DNA from: Halosimplex aquaticum
GTDB lineage: Archaea; Halobacteriota; Halobacteria; Halobacteriales; Haloarculaceae
Length of the DNA stretch: 64,000 nucleotides
Assembly (NCBI RefSeq): GCF_028747785.1
Contig: NZ_CP118158.1
Span: 2,046,001-2,110,000, forward strand
Reading direction: 5' to 3'
The position numbers were made by a program, and so were the translations under genes. Within the stretch, counting starts at the first letter, position 1. The number at the start of each line of letters is the position of its first letter. This document shows, in pieces, positions 18,347 to 27,561 of the stretch. Under the pieces are notes generated by a model. It was not told the DNA's origin. It made no database searches and saw nothing but the letters and a program-made list of their open reading frames with translations.

Positions 18347-19765
18347 TCAGGAACGGTCGTCCTCGGGCGACTCCTCGACGACCTCGGCGGCCAGGTCGGC
18401 GATGGACTCGCTCTCGCGGTCGCTGTGGGTGAACCCGTCGTCTCCGGCGTCGTCGCCCGTCTCGTCGCCGGCACGCACGTTTTCGCCGACAGGGTCGCCG
18501 AAGGACTCGCTCTCGCCACCCGGTCGGTCGTCGGGGTCGCGTTCGTAGACGACGGTCCCGCGGACGAGCGTCACGGTCGGGAACACGCCCTCGCGGCCCT
18601 CGAAGGGCGTCCAGTCGCACTTCGTGTGCAGGCGGTCGGCGCGGATCGGGTAGGTCTTCCCGGGGTCGACGAGCACGAGGTCGGCGTCCATCCCCTCCGC
18701 GACGCGGCCCTTCGCGGGCAGGTCGAACACGTCGGCGGGGTTGGCGGCGGTCAGGTCGCGGACGCGCTCGTAGGTGAGGGCGCCCGTGCGGGCGTCGGCG
18801 AGCAGGAGCGGCAGGGCGGTCTCGACGCCGGGGACGCCCGAGGGCGCGTCCCAGATGTCGGCGTCTTTCTCCGCGGCGGTGTGGGGCGCGTGGTCGGTCG
18901 CGATCATATCGACCTGCCCCTCGACGACCCGGTCGTAGACGCGCTGGCGGCGCTTCTCGCGACGGAGCGGCGGGTTCATGCGGCCGTGCGTCCCGAGGCC
19001 GCGCAGGTCGCTCCGGGAGAGGTACATGTGGTGAGGGGTGACCTCACAGGTCATCCCCGACTCCGTCGCGGCGTCGATTCCCTCCGGGGTGGAGGTGTGG
19101 GCGATGTGGATCCGCGTCTCGCGCTCGACGGCGACCTCGCAGGCGCGGCGGACCGCGGCGGCCTCCGCGCGGGCGGTCCGGTAAGCGCTCCAGGCGTCTG
19201 CGTCGTCGCGTTCCTTCGCGGAGACGTTGAAGAGGCTGGCGTCCTCGGCGTGGACCGTGACGGTAACGTCGCGGGCGTCCGCCTCGGCGAGCGCGTCCAC
19301 GAACAGCGGCTCCTCGATGCCCATGTTCCCCGTCGAGTCGGCGAGGAACACCTCGCCGAGGGCGAAGACGTCACGGTCGAACAGCGAGTCGGGGTCCCAG
19401 TCGGCGGTGACGCCGCCGTTGAGGCCGAAATCGACCAGCGAGGCCTCCGCGAGGTCGGTCTTCTCGTCGAAGGCGGCGCCGTCGACGGTCGGCGGCGAGG
19501 TGTTGGGCTGGTCGACGACGGTCGTCACGCCGCCGGCAGCGGCGCTGCGGGAGCCCGTCTCCCACGTCTCCTTGTGCGAGTCGCCGGGCTCGCGGAAGTG
19601 GACGTGCGCGTCGATCATCCCCGGGAGGAGGCGCTTGCCCGTCGCGTCCACGACCCGTTCGCCCTCGCGGGCCTCTAGCCCCTCACCCACCGCCGCGATG
19701 GTCTCGCCCGACACGCGGACGTCCCGGCGGCGCCCGTCCGCGAGCGTCGCGTTCCGGAATAGCAT
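18347..19765 (-). CDS. pyrC: Dihydroorotase
   Basis: A 472-residue amidohydrolase of the class I dihydroorotase group, the third step of pyrimidine synthesis. The metal-binding motif DAHVHFREPG puts H54 and H56 at the active site. VTPHHMYLS, NPPLR and ATDHAPHT carry further metal and substrate ligands. The catalytic domain ends near residue 425. The last 45 residues form an acidic, disordered tail that is longer than usual. The start MLFRNATLADGR is typical. It stands alone here, with no other pyr gene visible. Confidence 0.93.
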   Translation of the reverse strand: MLFRNATLADGRRRDVRVSGETIAAVGEGLEAREGERVVDATGKRLLPGMIDAHVHFREPGDSHKETWETGSRSAAAGGVTTVVDQPNTSPPTVDGAAFDEKTDLAEASLVDFGLNGGVTADWDPDSLFDRDVFALGEVFLADSTGNMGIEEPLFVDALAEADARDVTVTVHAEDASLFNVSAKERDDADAWSAYRTARAEAAAVRRACEVAVERETRIHIAHTSTPEGIDAATESGMTCEVTPHHMYLSRSDLRGLGTHGRMNPPLRREKRRQRVYDRVVEGQVDMIATDHAPHTAAEKDADIWDAPSGVPGVETALPLLLADARTGALTYERVRDLTAANPADVFDLPAKGRVAEGMDADLVLVDPGKTYPIRADRLHTKCDWTPFEGREGVFPTVTLVRGTVVYERDPDDRPGGESESFGDPVGENVRAGDETGDDAGDDGFTHSDRESESIADLAAEVVEESPEDDRS

Positions 19766-19862
19766 ACGCCACCTCTGACGCGCGTGGTCCTAAATCTCCC
19801 GGACTGGTCCAGGCTGATCTCTCTCGGCGAGAGCGGCCCCCAGCGGCCGTTCCGACCGTCCG

Positions 19863-20564
19863 TCACTCCCTCTGGTCGACGCGAGTCACTCGATCCGGGT
19901 CTCGGCCGGCCAACGCCGCCTCGACGCGTTCGACGGCGCTCGACGGATCGGACTCGCCGCCCGCGTCCGCGACGCTCCCGACGGTCTCCGGGTCGAACGC
20001 GACCCCCAGGGCGTCGTAAACCGGGTCGAGCACCGCCGCGATCTCCGCCCGGTCGCGGACGACGAGCACGCCGGCGACGACCGCAGCGTCCGCACGGACG
20101 CGCTGTGCCAACCCGGCGAGTTTCCCCGCCCGCTCGCCGCAGTCGGCCTGGACCGAGTGCGTCCCCGGGCAGAAGGAGCCCTGCGGTTCCCCCTCGCGAG
20201 CGTCGACGCCGAGGTCCTCCAGCGCGGCGAGCAGGTCCTCCGTGGCCGCGTCGTATCGGTCCTGAAGTCCCGATCGAGGGTCCTCGACGGGCGTCACGCG
20301 CGCGAATGCGAGCGTGGAACCGGTGTAGGCGACGGCGCGCCCGCCGACCTCGCGCTCGACGGGCGGAAATCCCTGCGCTTCGGCGATCTCGCGGGCGCGG
20401 TCGTAGCCGTCGGCGGCGGTGTCGCGGCGGCCGAAGGCGATCTGTCGGTGCGGGCGCCAGACACGGACCGCCGGCTCGCCGTGGGAGGCGACCCGCTCGA
20501 CCAGCCGGTCCGAGAGCGTGCGGTCGGCCTCGATGGTGTCGGCGCGGCCGCGGTAGACGCGCAT
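19863..20564 (-). CDS. Lipoate--protein ligase A family protein
   Basis: A 234-residue BPL/LplA fold protein from ATG 20564 (MRVYRGRADTIEADR). It shows the substrate-site region REVGGRAVAYTGSTLAFA and the family lysine in AGKLAGLAQRVRADAA. Such proteins attach lipoate or octanoate to the E2 and GcvH proteins. The archaeal members often lack the C-terminal accessory domain, as here, and may act with a separate partner. Alternatives are a lipoyl/octanoyl transferase. It is divergent from the M23-like gene at 20685. Confidence 0.82.
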   Translation of the reverse strand: MRVYRGRADTIEADRTLSDRLVERVASHGEPAVRVWRPHRQIAFGRRDTAADGYDRAREIAEAQGFPPVEREVGGRAVAYTGSTLAFARVTPVEDPRSGLQDRYDAATEDLLAALEDLGVDAREGEPQGSFCPGTHSVQADCGERAGKLAGLAQRVRADAAVVAGVLVVRDRAEIAAVLDPVYDALGVAFDPETVGSVADAGGESDPSSAVERVEAALAGRDPDRVTRVDQRE

Positions 20565-20684
20565 AGCGGGGATTCGGACCCGAAGCCGAAAACCGCAGCG
20601 GTGGCCCGGCGTTCGGCAACGTCGAGCGGAGCAAGGGCGGCATCGAACGGGACCGTAATGAGGGTCACGGCCGAACCACCGCCG

Positions 20685-21587
20685 ATGGCCGTCACGCTGT
20701 CCGCCGACGTACTGTCGCGCTACCCGCGGTTCACCCTCTACAACTCCCCGTTCGCGGCGCACGACCGGGGCTGTGCCGTCGACCTCTACCCGGGCGATAG
20801 CGACGGCGAGACGGTCCGCCCGAACCCCGAAGACGACCCGCCCGTCGACGCGCCCTCACCAGTCACCGGCGAGGTTCTCGAAACGCGGACTGTGACCGCG
20901 CCTACCCAGCCCTACGCCGCCGACGAGGACCACCTGATCCTCGTCGACACCGGCGAGCGCGTCGCGCGGATCCTGCACGTCGACCCCGCGGTCTCGGCGG
21001 GCGACACCGTCGCCGTCGGCGACTCGCTCGGGCGCCTGGTCCGCGCGGGATTCTTCGCGCCGTGGGTCGCGAACCACCTCCACCTCGGGTTCCGCGAGTA
21101 CGGGGCCGACTATCACCGCGCGGCGGGGTCGCTCCCGATCGAGATCGACCCCGCGCTCCGCATCGCCGTCCTCGACTGGGACGGGACCGGGACTGTGGTC
21201 GCGGCGGGCGAGACCTACGCCGTCCTCGACTCGCCGACCCATCCCGCGCCCGGCGAGCGGTTCGCCGGTCTCGCCGCCACGGACGCAGGTGGCGACCCCG
21301 TTGGCGTCCTCGACGGAGGACTCCCCCACTACGACGGCGGCGGGCTGCTTGGTCGACGCCCCGACTCGGACGCGGGCGACGTGTTTCTCGCCGGAGAGCG
21401 AGTCGGCCACGCGGACGGCCGCGACATCGCCTGGAGCGACGTGACCGTCCTGGCGAACGGCGAACCGATCACGGGACTCGCCCTGGCGTTCGGGCGGGAC
21501 CGGGCGGGCGTGAAACTCGTCGGCGAGTCCATCGACTTGCCGGTCGGAACGGACGTGACGGTCAGCGTCGAGACCCGGGACCCGTAG
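20685..21587 (+). CDS. Uncharacterised protein with M23-peptidase-like region
   Basis: A 300-residue protein starting at ATG 20685 (MAVTLSADVLSRYPRF); an upstream ATG at 20658 adds 9 residues. The N-terminal half has the pattern of a lysostaphin/M23 or biotinyl-lipoyl-like barrel: HDRGCAVDLYPG (a possible His/Asp metal pair), SPVTGEVLETR, HVDPAVSAGDTVAVGDSLG, and NHLHLGFRE with an HxH. The rest is a beta-rich region. No signal peptide is seen, which is odd for a peptidase of that fold. Function unknown. Confidence 0.7.
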   Translation: MAVTLSADVLSRYPRFTLYNSPFAAHDRGCAVDLYPGDSDGETVRPNPEDDPPVDAPSPVTGEVLETRTVTAPTQPYAADEDHLILVDTGERVARILHVDPAVSAGDTVAVGDSLGRLVRAGFFAPWVANHLHLGFREYGADYHRAAGSLPIEIDPALRIAVLDWDGTGTVVAAGETYAVLDSPTHPAPGERFAGLAATDAGGDPVGVLDGGLPHYDGGGLLGRRPDSDAGDVFLAGERVGHADGRDIAWSDVTVLANGEPITGLALAFGRDRAGVKLVGESIDLPVGTDVTVSVETRDP

Positions 21588-21602
21588 TCCGGCCGCCGTG
21601 CG

Positions 21603-22145
21603 CTACTCCCCGTAGCGCTCGCGGTGATCGCGTTTCGACCGCTCGTACGCTTCGTCGCCGCGCACGCGGTCGAGATATTCCTTGTAGACGACCGCTATCT
21701 CCCGTTTCTCTGGGTCGTACCACTGTTGGGGGTCGCGCTCGACGCGCTTGCCGCCGCTCGCGGTTTCTCCGCTCGCGCTGTCCGAGGCGCTTCGCGCCTC
21801 GCCGTCCTCGTCAGTCCGGTACTTGTTCCCGCCGGGGTACTTGGCGTACCGCATCGCCCGCGTCCAGCCCATCTGGAGGTACTTCCGGGCCAGGTCCATG
21901 CCGACGAAGTCATCGGCCGCGCGGTACTGGCAGTAGCGTTCGTAGATCGCTTCGGCGCCGTCCTCGGCGTTCGCCAGCGTCGCTATCCCCCACTCCGGCA
22001 GGAGTTCGCTCTTGTACGGCTCGATCTTGAACGCGCCGCGCTCGTCGGGCGTGTGCCGGTAGCGCTCGGGGTGCTCGCGGAAATCCAGGTCGTACTCCGG
22101 GCCGCCCTCGACTTCGGCGACCTCGCCGCGGACGGGGTCGCTCAT
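21603..22145 (-). CDS. DUF4385 family protein
   Basis: A 180-residue protein from ATG 22145 (MSDPVRGEVAEVEGG). It matches the DUF4385 pattern: YDLDFREHPERYRHTPDERG, then FKIEPYKSELLPEW, MDLARKYLQMGWTRAMRYAKY and a late YDPEKREIAVVYKEYLD. A short Ser/Gly-rich insert separates the two halves. The family is uncharacterised; it is small, soluble and widespread. Its ATG overlaps the stop of the GNAT gene by 4 bases (ATGA), so the two are translated together. Confidence 0.82.
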   Translation of the reverse strand: MSDPVRGEVAEVEGGPEYDLDFREHPERYRHTPDERGAFKIEPYKSELLPEWGIATLANAEDGAEAIYERYCQYRAADDFVGMDLARKYLQMGWTRAMRYAKYPGGNKYRTDEDGEARSASDSASGETASGGKRVERDPQQWYDPEKREIAVVYKEYLDRVRGDEAYERSKRDHRERYGE

Positions 22146-22666
22146 CCGTCGGCCCGTTCCAGCAGCTCTGACCCAGCGCCGTCGAGCGCCTTCTCGAACC
22201 GGAGCAGCTCGTACTCCCCCTCCGTCCGGTGGTCGGTGCCCTCGTAGCCCCGGGACCGATAGAACGCCACCGCCGACCGCTGGCGCTGGGCCGTCCACAG
22301 GAACACCCGTTCGAGGCCGCGTTCCCGGGCCGCGTCTTCCAGTCCGGCGACGATAGCGCTCCCGTGTCCCGCTCGCTGGTGGTCGGGGTGGACTGCGATC
22401 CGCAATAGTTCGCCCGCGCCGGGCGGAATCTCCGCGTCTGCGGCGGTGAGGCCGCCCATCGCTACTATCTCGCCGTCGCGCTCGACCACGAGGAACTCGC
22501 CGCCGGCGTCGAGGTAGTTCCCCTCGACGTCCCGGATGTCGTCGCTGTTCGGCACGTCTTCGGGGTTCGACCCCGCCTCGCGCAGCGCCGTCCGGTGGAG
22601 GTGCCAGACCGCGTCGCGGTCGCGGGGTTCGTACCGCCGGAGCGTTCCGGAGGTGTCCCGGACCAT
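22142..22666 (-). CDS. GNAT family N-acetyltransferase
   Basis: A 174-residue acetyltransferase with the acetyl-CoA loop motif VHPDHQRAGHGSAIV (an R/Q-x-x-G-x-G/A form), preceded by the beta strand GELLRIAV. It closes with FYRSRGYEGTDH, the usual fifth-strand region. The substrate cannot be told. It begins 1 base after the stop of the isochorismatase gene's coding strand partner region and overlaps the DUF4385 gene, so this is a three-gene minus-strand unit. Confidence 0.85.
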   Translation of the reverse strand: MVRDTSGTLRRYEPRDRDAVWHLHRTALREAGSNPEDVPNSDDIRDVEGNYLDAGGEFLVVERDGEIVAMGGLTAADAEIPPGAGELLRIAVHPDHQRAGHGSAIVAGLEDAARERGLERVFLWTAQRQRSAVAFYRSRGYEGTDHRTEGEYELLRFEKALDGAGSELLERADG

Positions 22667-23239
22667 TCAGGCGAATTCGATCTCGTCGAACGGCGTCACT
22701 TCGCCGAACAGGAAGTCGGCGTGCTCCAGCGCGTACTCGCGGTGAGCGTCCTCGATGCAGCCGACGGCGCCCTCGACGAGGACGGGGCGGAAGTCCCGCA
22801 GGCCGGCGCTGGAGGCCGTGTGCAGGACGCAGACGTTCGCGAGCGTCCCGCAGATGACGAGGTCGTCGATGCCGTGGGCGTCGAGCCACCCCTCCAGTTG
22901 CGTCTCGTAGAAGGCGTCGTAGGTGTGTTTGACGACGATCAGGTCGTCGTCCGCGGGATCAAGTTCGTCGACGATCTCGGCTTCCCACGAGTCTTCGAGG
23001 ACGTGCTCGCCCCAGCGGTCGAACTCGTCGTAGTAGTGGGCGTCCTCGAACTGCTCGGGCGGGTGGACGTCGCGGGTCCAGACGACCTCGGCGCCCGCCG
23101 CCCGCGCCCGGTCGACGACCTGTCCGACCGGTTCGATGGCCTCCTCGCTGCCCGGTGCGTAGAGGCTGCCGTCGGGGTGGCAGAAGCCGTTCTGCATGTC
23201 CACCACGACCACGGCCGCAGCGTCGGCGTCGAGTTTCAT
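22667..23239 (-). CDS. Isochorismatase/nicotinamidase family hydrolase
   Basis: A 190-residue cysteine hydrolase from ATG 23239. The catalytic triad is visible: D14 in VVVDMQNGF, K104 in VVKHTYDAFYET, and C137 in CGTLANVCVLHTA. The DVHPPEQFEDAHYY loop holds possible metal His residues as in PncA. A nicotinamidase role is plausible because nicotinate phosphoribosyltransferase lies 3 kb away at 26203, which would complete nicotinamide salvage to NAD. Other amidase activities in this family cannot be excluded. The downstream GNAT and DUF4385 genes follow without a gap. Confidence 0.88.
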   Translation of the reverse strand: MKLDADAAAVVVVDMQNGFCHPDGSLYAPGSEEAIEPVGQVVDRARAAGAEVVWTRDVHPPEQFEDAHYYDEFDRWGEHVLEDSWEAEIVDELDPADDDLIVVKHTYDAFYETQLEGWLDAHGIDDLVICGTLANVCVLHTASSAGLRDFRPVLVEGAVGCIEDAHREYALEHADFLFGEVTPFDEIEFA

Positions 23240-23313
23240 ACGCGAAACTACGAACGGTTCGCCAATAGGTTTGCCGTCAGCGGCCGGAATCGCGAGGGGG
23301 ACGAGTCGGGTCG

Positions 23314-24612
23314 TTACACGTCGTGCAGCGGTCCGTCCGGTCGCTCGCCGCCGGGGTACAGCGTCGAGTTGGCCAGCCGTTTCGGCTGGGGGAGCGGGCC
23401 GTCGCCGGGCGCGTCGAGGCTGCCCTCCTCGTGGCCGAAGACGTGGGCGGTGCCGTCGTCGAGGACGATCACCTGTTCCGTCCCGCGACCGAGCAGGTCG
23501 CCGTGGATCAGGTAGCCGTCCTCGGGGAAGGTGACGACCGGGTCGAGGTGGCCATCGTAGAGCGTCGGGTTCGTCCCGCCGCCACGGCGCCAGGCCAGGA
23601 CGTAGTCCAGATCCGCGTCGTCCCACGCGGTCATCGGTTCGACGATGGTGAGCCAGCCGCCGGGGTCGCGGTCCTCGGTGCAGACCGTCTCGCCGTCGCT
23701 GTCGACGAGGAAGATGCCGTCCTGCCCGGTCTGGTCCGGCCCGCCGCGGACGATGCGGTCCAGCCCCGCGACCTGCAGGCCGTCGACGTCCTCGCGGAAG
23801 TTGCCCGGCGCGATGTGCTGGACCTCTCTGGGCTCGCGGTTGCGCCAGCGTTCGGTGCCGTCGGGCGCGTAGGCGTACACGCCGCCCTCGCCGATGACTA
23901 TTTCGGGGTCGTTGGCTTCCTCGGAGTTCCCGTCCTCGTCGAGGTCGGCCACCCAGATGCAGTCGGCGTGCTCGTCGGGGATGTCGGCCGTCCACAGCGT
24001 CTCGCCGTCCGAATCGAGGAAGGAGTACCCGACCATCACCTCGTCGCGGCCGTCGCCGTCGACGTCGTGCGGCCAGGGGTAGTGGCCGGTGTTACCCTCG
24101 TGGGTCCACAGCGTCTCGAAGTCCGAGTCGAGCGCCCAGACCTGCCGGTAGCGGTCTTTGACGATCATGTCGTGGCGTCCGTCGCCGCCGGTCAGGTTCG
24201 CGGGGACGATGCAGTCGTGGGCCTGCGGCGCGGGCAGTTCGGCCGTCCGCTGGATCTCGCCCGTCCGGCCGTCGATCACGCGGAACTCGTCGTCCATCAC
24301 GCAGACGACCTCGTTGTACCCGTCGCCGTCGAAGTCCCAGATCTGGGCGGGGAAGTCGGCGCCGTGGCTCCCGCCCGTCGGGTCGGGGTCGCCGACCTGC
24401 CAGCGGACCTCGCCGTCGAGGTCGATGGCCGTGAGGGAGATCACCTGATGCGGGTCGTAGGTGGCGTCGATGTCGTCGCCCTGGACGAACAGCAGTTCCA
24501 TCCGGCCGTCGCCGGTCAGGTCACCGAGCAGGGTCTTCGGTCGGCCGCCGGCGGCGCTGACGTCGAGGGTCGCCAGCCGGGCCGGTTCGCGACCGGTTGG
24601 TTCGCCGGTCAT
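23314..24612 (-). CDS. FG-GAP/VCBS-like beta-propeller protein
   Basis: A 432-residue protein from ATG 24612 (MTGEPTGREPARLATL); the frame is open 35 codons further upstream. It carries at least four calcium-type repeats, DLTGDGRMEL, DFDGDGYNEV, DVDGDGRDEV and DLDEDGNSE, spaced as in beta-propellers of the FG-GAP and rhamnogalacturonan-lyase families. No signal peptide or anchor is visible, so it may be cytoplasmic, which is unusual for such folds. No catalytic assignment is made. Confidence 0.75.
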   Translation of the reverse strand: MTGEPTGREPARLATLDVSAAGGRPKTLLGDLTGDGRMELLFVQGDDIDATYDPHQVISLTAIDLDGEVRWQVGDPDPTGGSHGADFPAQIWDFDGDGYNEVVCVMDDEFRVIDGRTGEIQRTAELPAPQAHDCIVPANLTGGDGRHDMIVKDRYRQVWALDSDFETLWTHEGNTGHYPWPHDVDGDGRDEVMVGYSFLDSDGETLWTADIPDEHADCIWVADLDEDGNSEEANDPEIVIGEGGVYAYAPDGTERWRNREPREVQHIAPGNFREDVDGLQVAGLDRIVRGGPDQTGQDGIFLVDSDGETVCTEDRDPGGWLTIVEPMTAWDDADLDYVLAWRRGGGTNPTLYDGHLDPVVTFPEDGYLIHGDLLGRGTEQVIVLDDGTAHVFGHEEGSLDAPGDGPLPQPKRLANSTLYPGGERPDGPLHDV

Positions 24613-24811
24613 TGGTCCGTCTGCCCCGTCCGTCCGACGGTCGTCCGACTGTCCAAACGCGCTCTCTCCGGAGCGTCCGAGCGGTGGTTCACGGTACGAT
24701 ACAGTCGGCAACTCCACATCAAACCGATCGTGTCCGAGTTGATACTTCGGGCGACGGTCCGCGAGTCGCCGCCGCTGGTAGGTCCGGGTCGGGGTTCGAG
24801 TCCGGGACTCG

Positions 24812-25741
24812 TCAGGTTCGGAATCGGGTCCGAGAGAGCACCTTCACCAGCGCGGCGCTCGAACTCATCTCGACGACGCCGAAGACGACGGCCGGGAGCG
24901 CGGCGAGCGTCGGGAGGCCGGCACCGACGACGAGCGCGGCGGCCACCGCGAAGTCGCGCATCCCGACCGAGAACAGCGCCGCGACGCGCTCCTCGCGGGA
25001 GAACGGTCGCGACGCGAGCCAGCCGCCGGCGTAGCCGACGGCGTTCAGCGCGACGGCCCCGGCGGCGACCAGCAGGACGGTCGACCCGCCGGCGCGGAGC
25101 ACGCCCGCGTTGGCGGCGGTCACGATCCCGATGACGAGGATCACCATCAGCGCGGAGACGGACGGGTAGAACTCGTCGTACCGGCCGACCCGTGCGGGGA
25201 ACCGGGCGCGAACCGCGACGGCCACCGCCATCGGTCCGACGACGGCCAGCAGGAGCTGCTCGACCACGCTCGCCGTCTCGACGGGGACCGACTCGCCGGC
25301 GAGGACGCGCACCGAGAGCGGGACCAGCGCGAGCGTCCCGACGCCGACGATCACGAGCACCGAAGTCGCCAGCGCGGTGTCGCCGTCTGCCAGTTCTGTC
25401 ATCACCGGCGCGACGAGTTCGGGCGTGACCGCCCCGAGGACGACGAACCCGACCGTCAGCGCGGGGCCGACGCCGAGCGCGCTGGCGACGAAGTACCCGG
25501 CGACCGGCATCCCGGTCTGGACGGCGAGGATGGTCGCGAGGGGGCGCGGGCGGACCGCTCTGAACGCCGCGGGCGAGAGCGTCAGCGAGATGCTACCGAT
25601 CATCACCGCGAGGATCGGGGTCGCGAGCGGCGTCAGCACCGCGATGTCCGGAACGAGGACGCCGACCGCGACGGAGCAGAGGACCCACACCAGGAGGTAG
25701 TCGTCGACGGCGTCGGCCGCCCTCGCCAGTGTCGCGGACAC
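24812..25741 (-). CDS. Bile acid:sodium symporter family transporter
   Basis: A 309-residue membrane protein with nine to ten hydrophobic spans. The BASS-family core motifs are present: VLGAVTPELVAPVMTELADG (Glu and Pro of the first crossover) and FSVGMRDFAVAAALV (second crossover). BASS transporters move organic anions such as pantoate, ketopantoate or pyruvate with Na+. The substrate is not evident. It stands alone between the FG-GAP gene and the SelW-like gene. Confidence 0.88.
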   Translation of the reverse strand: MSATLARAADAVDDYLLVWVLCSVAVGVLVPDIAVLTPLATPILAVMIGSISLTLSPAAFRAVRPRPLATILAVQTGMPVAGYFVASALGVGPALTVGFVVLGAVTPELVAPVMTELADGDTALATSVLVIVGVGTLALVPLSVRVLAGESVPVETASVVEQLLLAVVGPMAVAVAVRARFPARVGRYDEFYPSVSALMVILVIGIVTAANAGVLRAGGSTVLLVAAGAVALNAVGYAGGWLASRPFSREERVAALFSVGMRDFAVAAALVVGAGLPTLAALPAVVFGVVEMSSSAALVKVLSRTRFRT

Positions 25742-25813
25742 GTCTGGGTGTGCTGGCGAGCGGGCGCCAAAAGAACTGTCGGAGCGGGGTCGTTTCGGCG
25801 GTGATTCGACCGC

Positions 25814-26056
25814 TCAGGCCGCTGCGCCGACTCGCTCGCCGACCGCATCGACGATGGCGTCGGCGTCGTACTCGTCTTCTTCCTTGTCGAAGACGACCTC
25901 GCCGTCCGCCCGGACCTCGAAGACGCCGTCGTCGCCGGTCACCAGCGAGACGGCCTCGACGCGCTGGCCGAACTCCTCGAGGATCGCGGTCTGCAGGTCG
26001 ACGGCGCGGTCGCGCATGCCACACGGGACGCAGTATTCGATCTCGACTGTCGTCAT
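25814..26056 (-). CDS. SelW/Rdx-like thioredoxin-fold protein
   Basis: An 80-residue protein of the Rdx (SelT/SelW/SelH) family. The redox motif is C9-V-P-C12 near the N-terminus in EIEYCVPCGMRDRA, with cysteine in place of selenocysteine. FEVRADGEVVFDKEED follows, as expected for the family. It is thought to act as a small thiol oxidoreductase. It is encoded alone and ends 72 bases from the BASS gene start. Confidence 0.9.
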   Translation of the reverse strand: MTTVEIEYCVPCGMRDRAVDLQTAILEEFGQRVEAVSLVTGDDGVFEVRADGEVVFDKEEDEYDADAIVDAVGERVGAAA

Positions 26057-26202
26057 GTTCGGTCAGGAGTTCGAACCCACCACGGGTAAACGCTGGCGTC
26101 GCGGACGGACGTGCCGATACTCGCCCGGTTCGTCGGCCGGCGAGTCCGGTGCGTCACGCCGGCCGGCGTGGCGTCACCGCACGACGCCGCCGGGACGTCC
26201 TG

Positions 26203-27375
26203 TCACTCGGCGTCGTCGACGGGCGCCTCGAACCCGACCGCCGCCGCGTCCTCGGCCGCGCGGTCGATCGCGGCGTCGAGGTCGAACTCCCGGACGACCT
26301 CCCCGTCGCGGACGAGCGGCTGGAGGAGCGCTTCGCCGTCGTCCGGGCCGCCCTCCTCGGCCAGCGCGACGACGTGGTCCCCGTCGTCGGTCCGGTAGAC
26401 TTCCTTCTTCCCCGTGAGCTTCCCGCGCTTGGCGGCGAGTTCGTCGTCGACCTCGACGATGTCCAGCGCGAAGTCGACCGGGTCGGCGTTGCTGACGTGG
26501 CTGCCGACGCCGAACCCCTCGACGTACTCGCGGAGTTCGACCAGTTCCTCCGGGCCGAGCCCGCCGCTGACGAAGATTCCCACGTCCTCGAACCCCTTCG
26601 CGTCGAGCGTCCAGCGCACTTCCCGGATGATGTGTTCGAAGTCACCGCGGCGCGAGGAGGTGGTGTCGATCCGCACCGATTCGAGCGCGTCGACCGCCTC
26701 GGCCGCCCGGACGGACTCGTCGACCTCGTCGCTGTAGGTGTCGGTGAGCGCGATCCGCGGCACGTCCTCGCCGACCGCCTCGTCGAAGGCCCGCCACGCC
26801 GCCTCCTGCTCGCCGCGCCCGAAGCAGATGACGAGCGCGTGCGGCATCGTCCCGCCGGCCTCGCGGCCGATCACCTCGCCCGCGGCGACGTTCGAGAAGC
26901 CGTCGAGCCCGCCCAGCAGCGCCGAGCGCTCGACCATCGCGCCGATGGAGGGGTGGACGTGCCGGGACCCGAAGCTCAGGACCGCGGAGTCGGGCGCGGC
27001 GTAGCGGGCTTCGAGCGCCGCGGTGGCGGCGCCCGTCGGATGGGAGAGAAAGCCCAGCAGCGCGGTCTCCAGGCGGCAGAACTCCAGATACGGTCCCTCG
27101 ATGCGCATAACGGGCCCGCCGTCGAACAGCCGCCCCTCGCGCAGGGCGTCGACGTCCACGCCGCGCCCCTCCAGGAGGCGCGCGGCGTCTTTCACGCCCG
27201 CCAGCAGTTCCCACTCCCCGGTGGGGAACTGGTCGGCCGTCACCTCGGCGACGACGCGGGGGTTCCGGTCGGCGTGTTCCAGCGTCTCGACCGTCCGGTC
27301 GAAGTAGGCGTCGGTGGCTCGCCCGTCGGCGATGGCGTCCGGGGACACGATGTCGAAGCCCGACTCGTCGGTCAT
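26203..27375 (-). CDS. pncB: Nicotinate phosphoribosyltransferase
   Basis: A 390-residue type II phosphoribosyltransferase. Typical stretches are LETALLGFLSHPTGAAT, LSFGSRHVHPSIGAMVER (the catalytic His region), GTMPHALV, RIDTTSSRRGDF and FVSGGLGPEELVELREYV, followed by GVGSHVSNADPVDFALDIVE. It makes nicotinate mononucleotide from nicotinate and PRPP in NAD salvage. Together with the isochorismatase-family hydrolase at 22667, it could form a nicotinamide salvage route. Confidence 0.92.
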   Translation of the reverse strand: MTDESGFDIVSPDAIADGRATDAYFDRTVETLEHADRNPRVVAEVTADQFPTGEWELLAGVKDAARLLEGRGVDVDALREGRLFDGGPVMRIEGPYLEFCRLETALLGFLSHPTGAATAALEARYAAPDSAVLSFGSRHVHPSIGAMVERSALLGGLDGFSNVAAGEVIGREAGGTMPHALVICFGRGEQEAAWRAFDEAVGEDVPRIALTDTYSDEVDESVRAAEAVDALESVRIDTTSSRRGDFEHIIREVRWTLDAKGFEDVGIFVSGGLGPEELVELREYVEGFGVGSHVSNADPVDFALDIVEVDDELAAKRGKLTGKKEVYRTDDGDHVVALAEEGGPDDGEALLQPLVRDGEVVREFDLDAAIDRAAEDAAAVGFEAPVDDAE

Positions 27376-27561
27376 GCCGTGGTGTACCGAGGCGACCGTG
27401 AAAAACTGTCCGCGTTCGGCCCGCGGCGGACGGGAGCCGGCGCGTGAACCCCAGCGCCCCGGGCGACCGGAGATCTGGCGGCCGACCCTGCTGGGGGCTG
27501 GCTATCAATCGGGAAAACCAGGGGGGTGTTTACTTGAGTGGCGGACTGGCAGTCGGGACCG

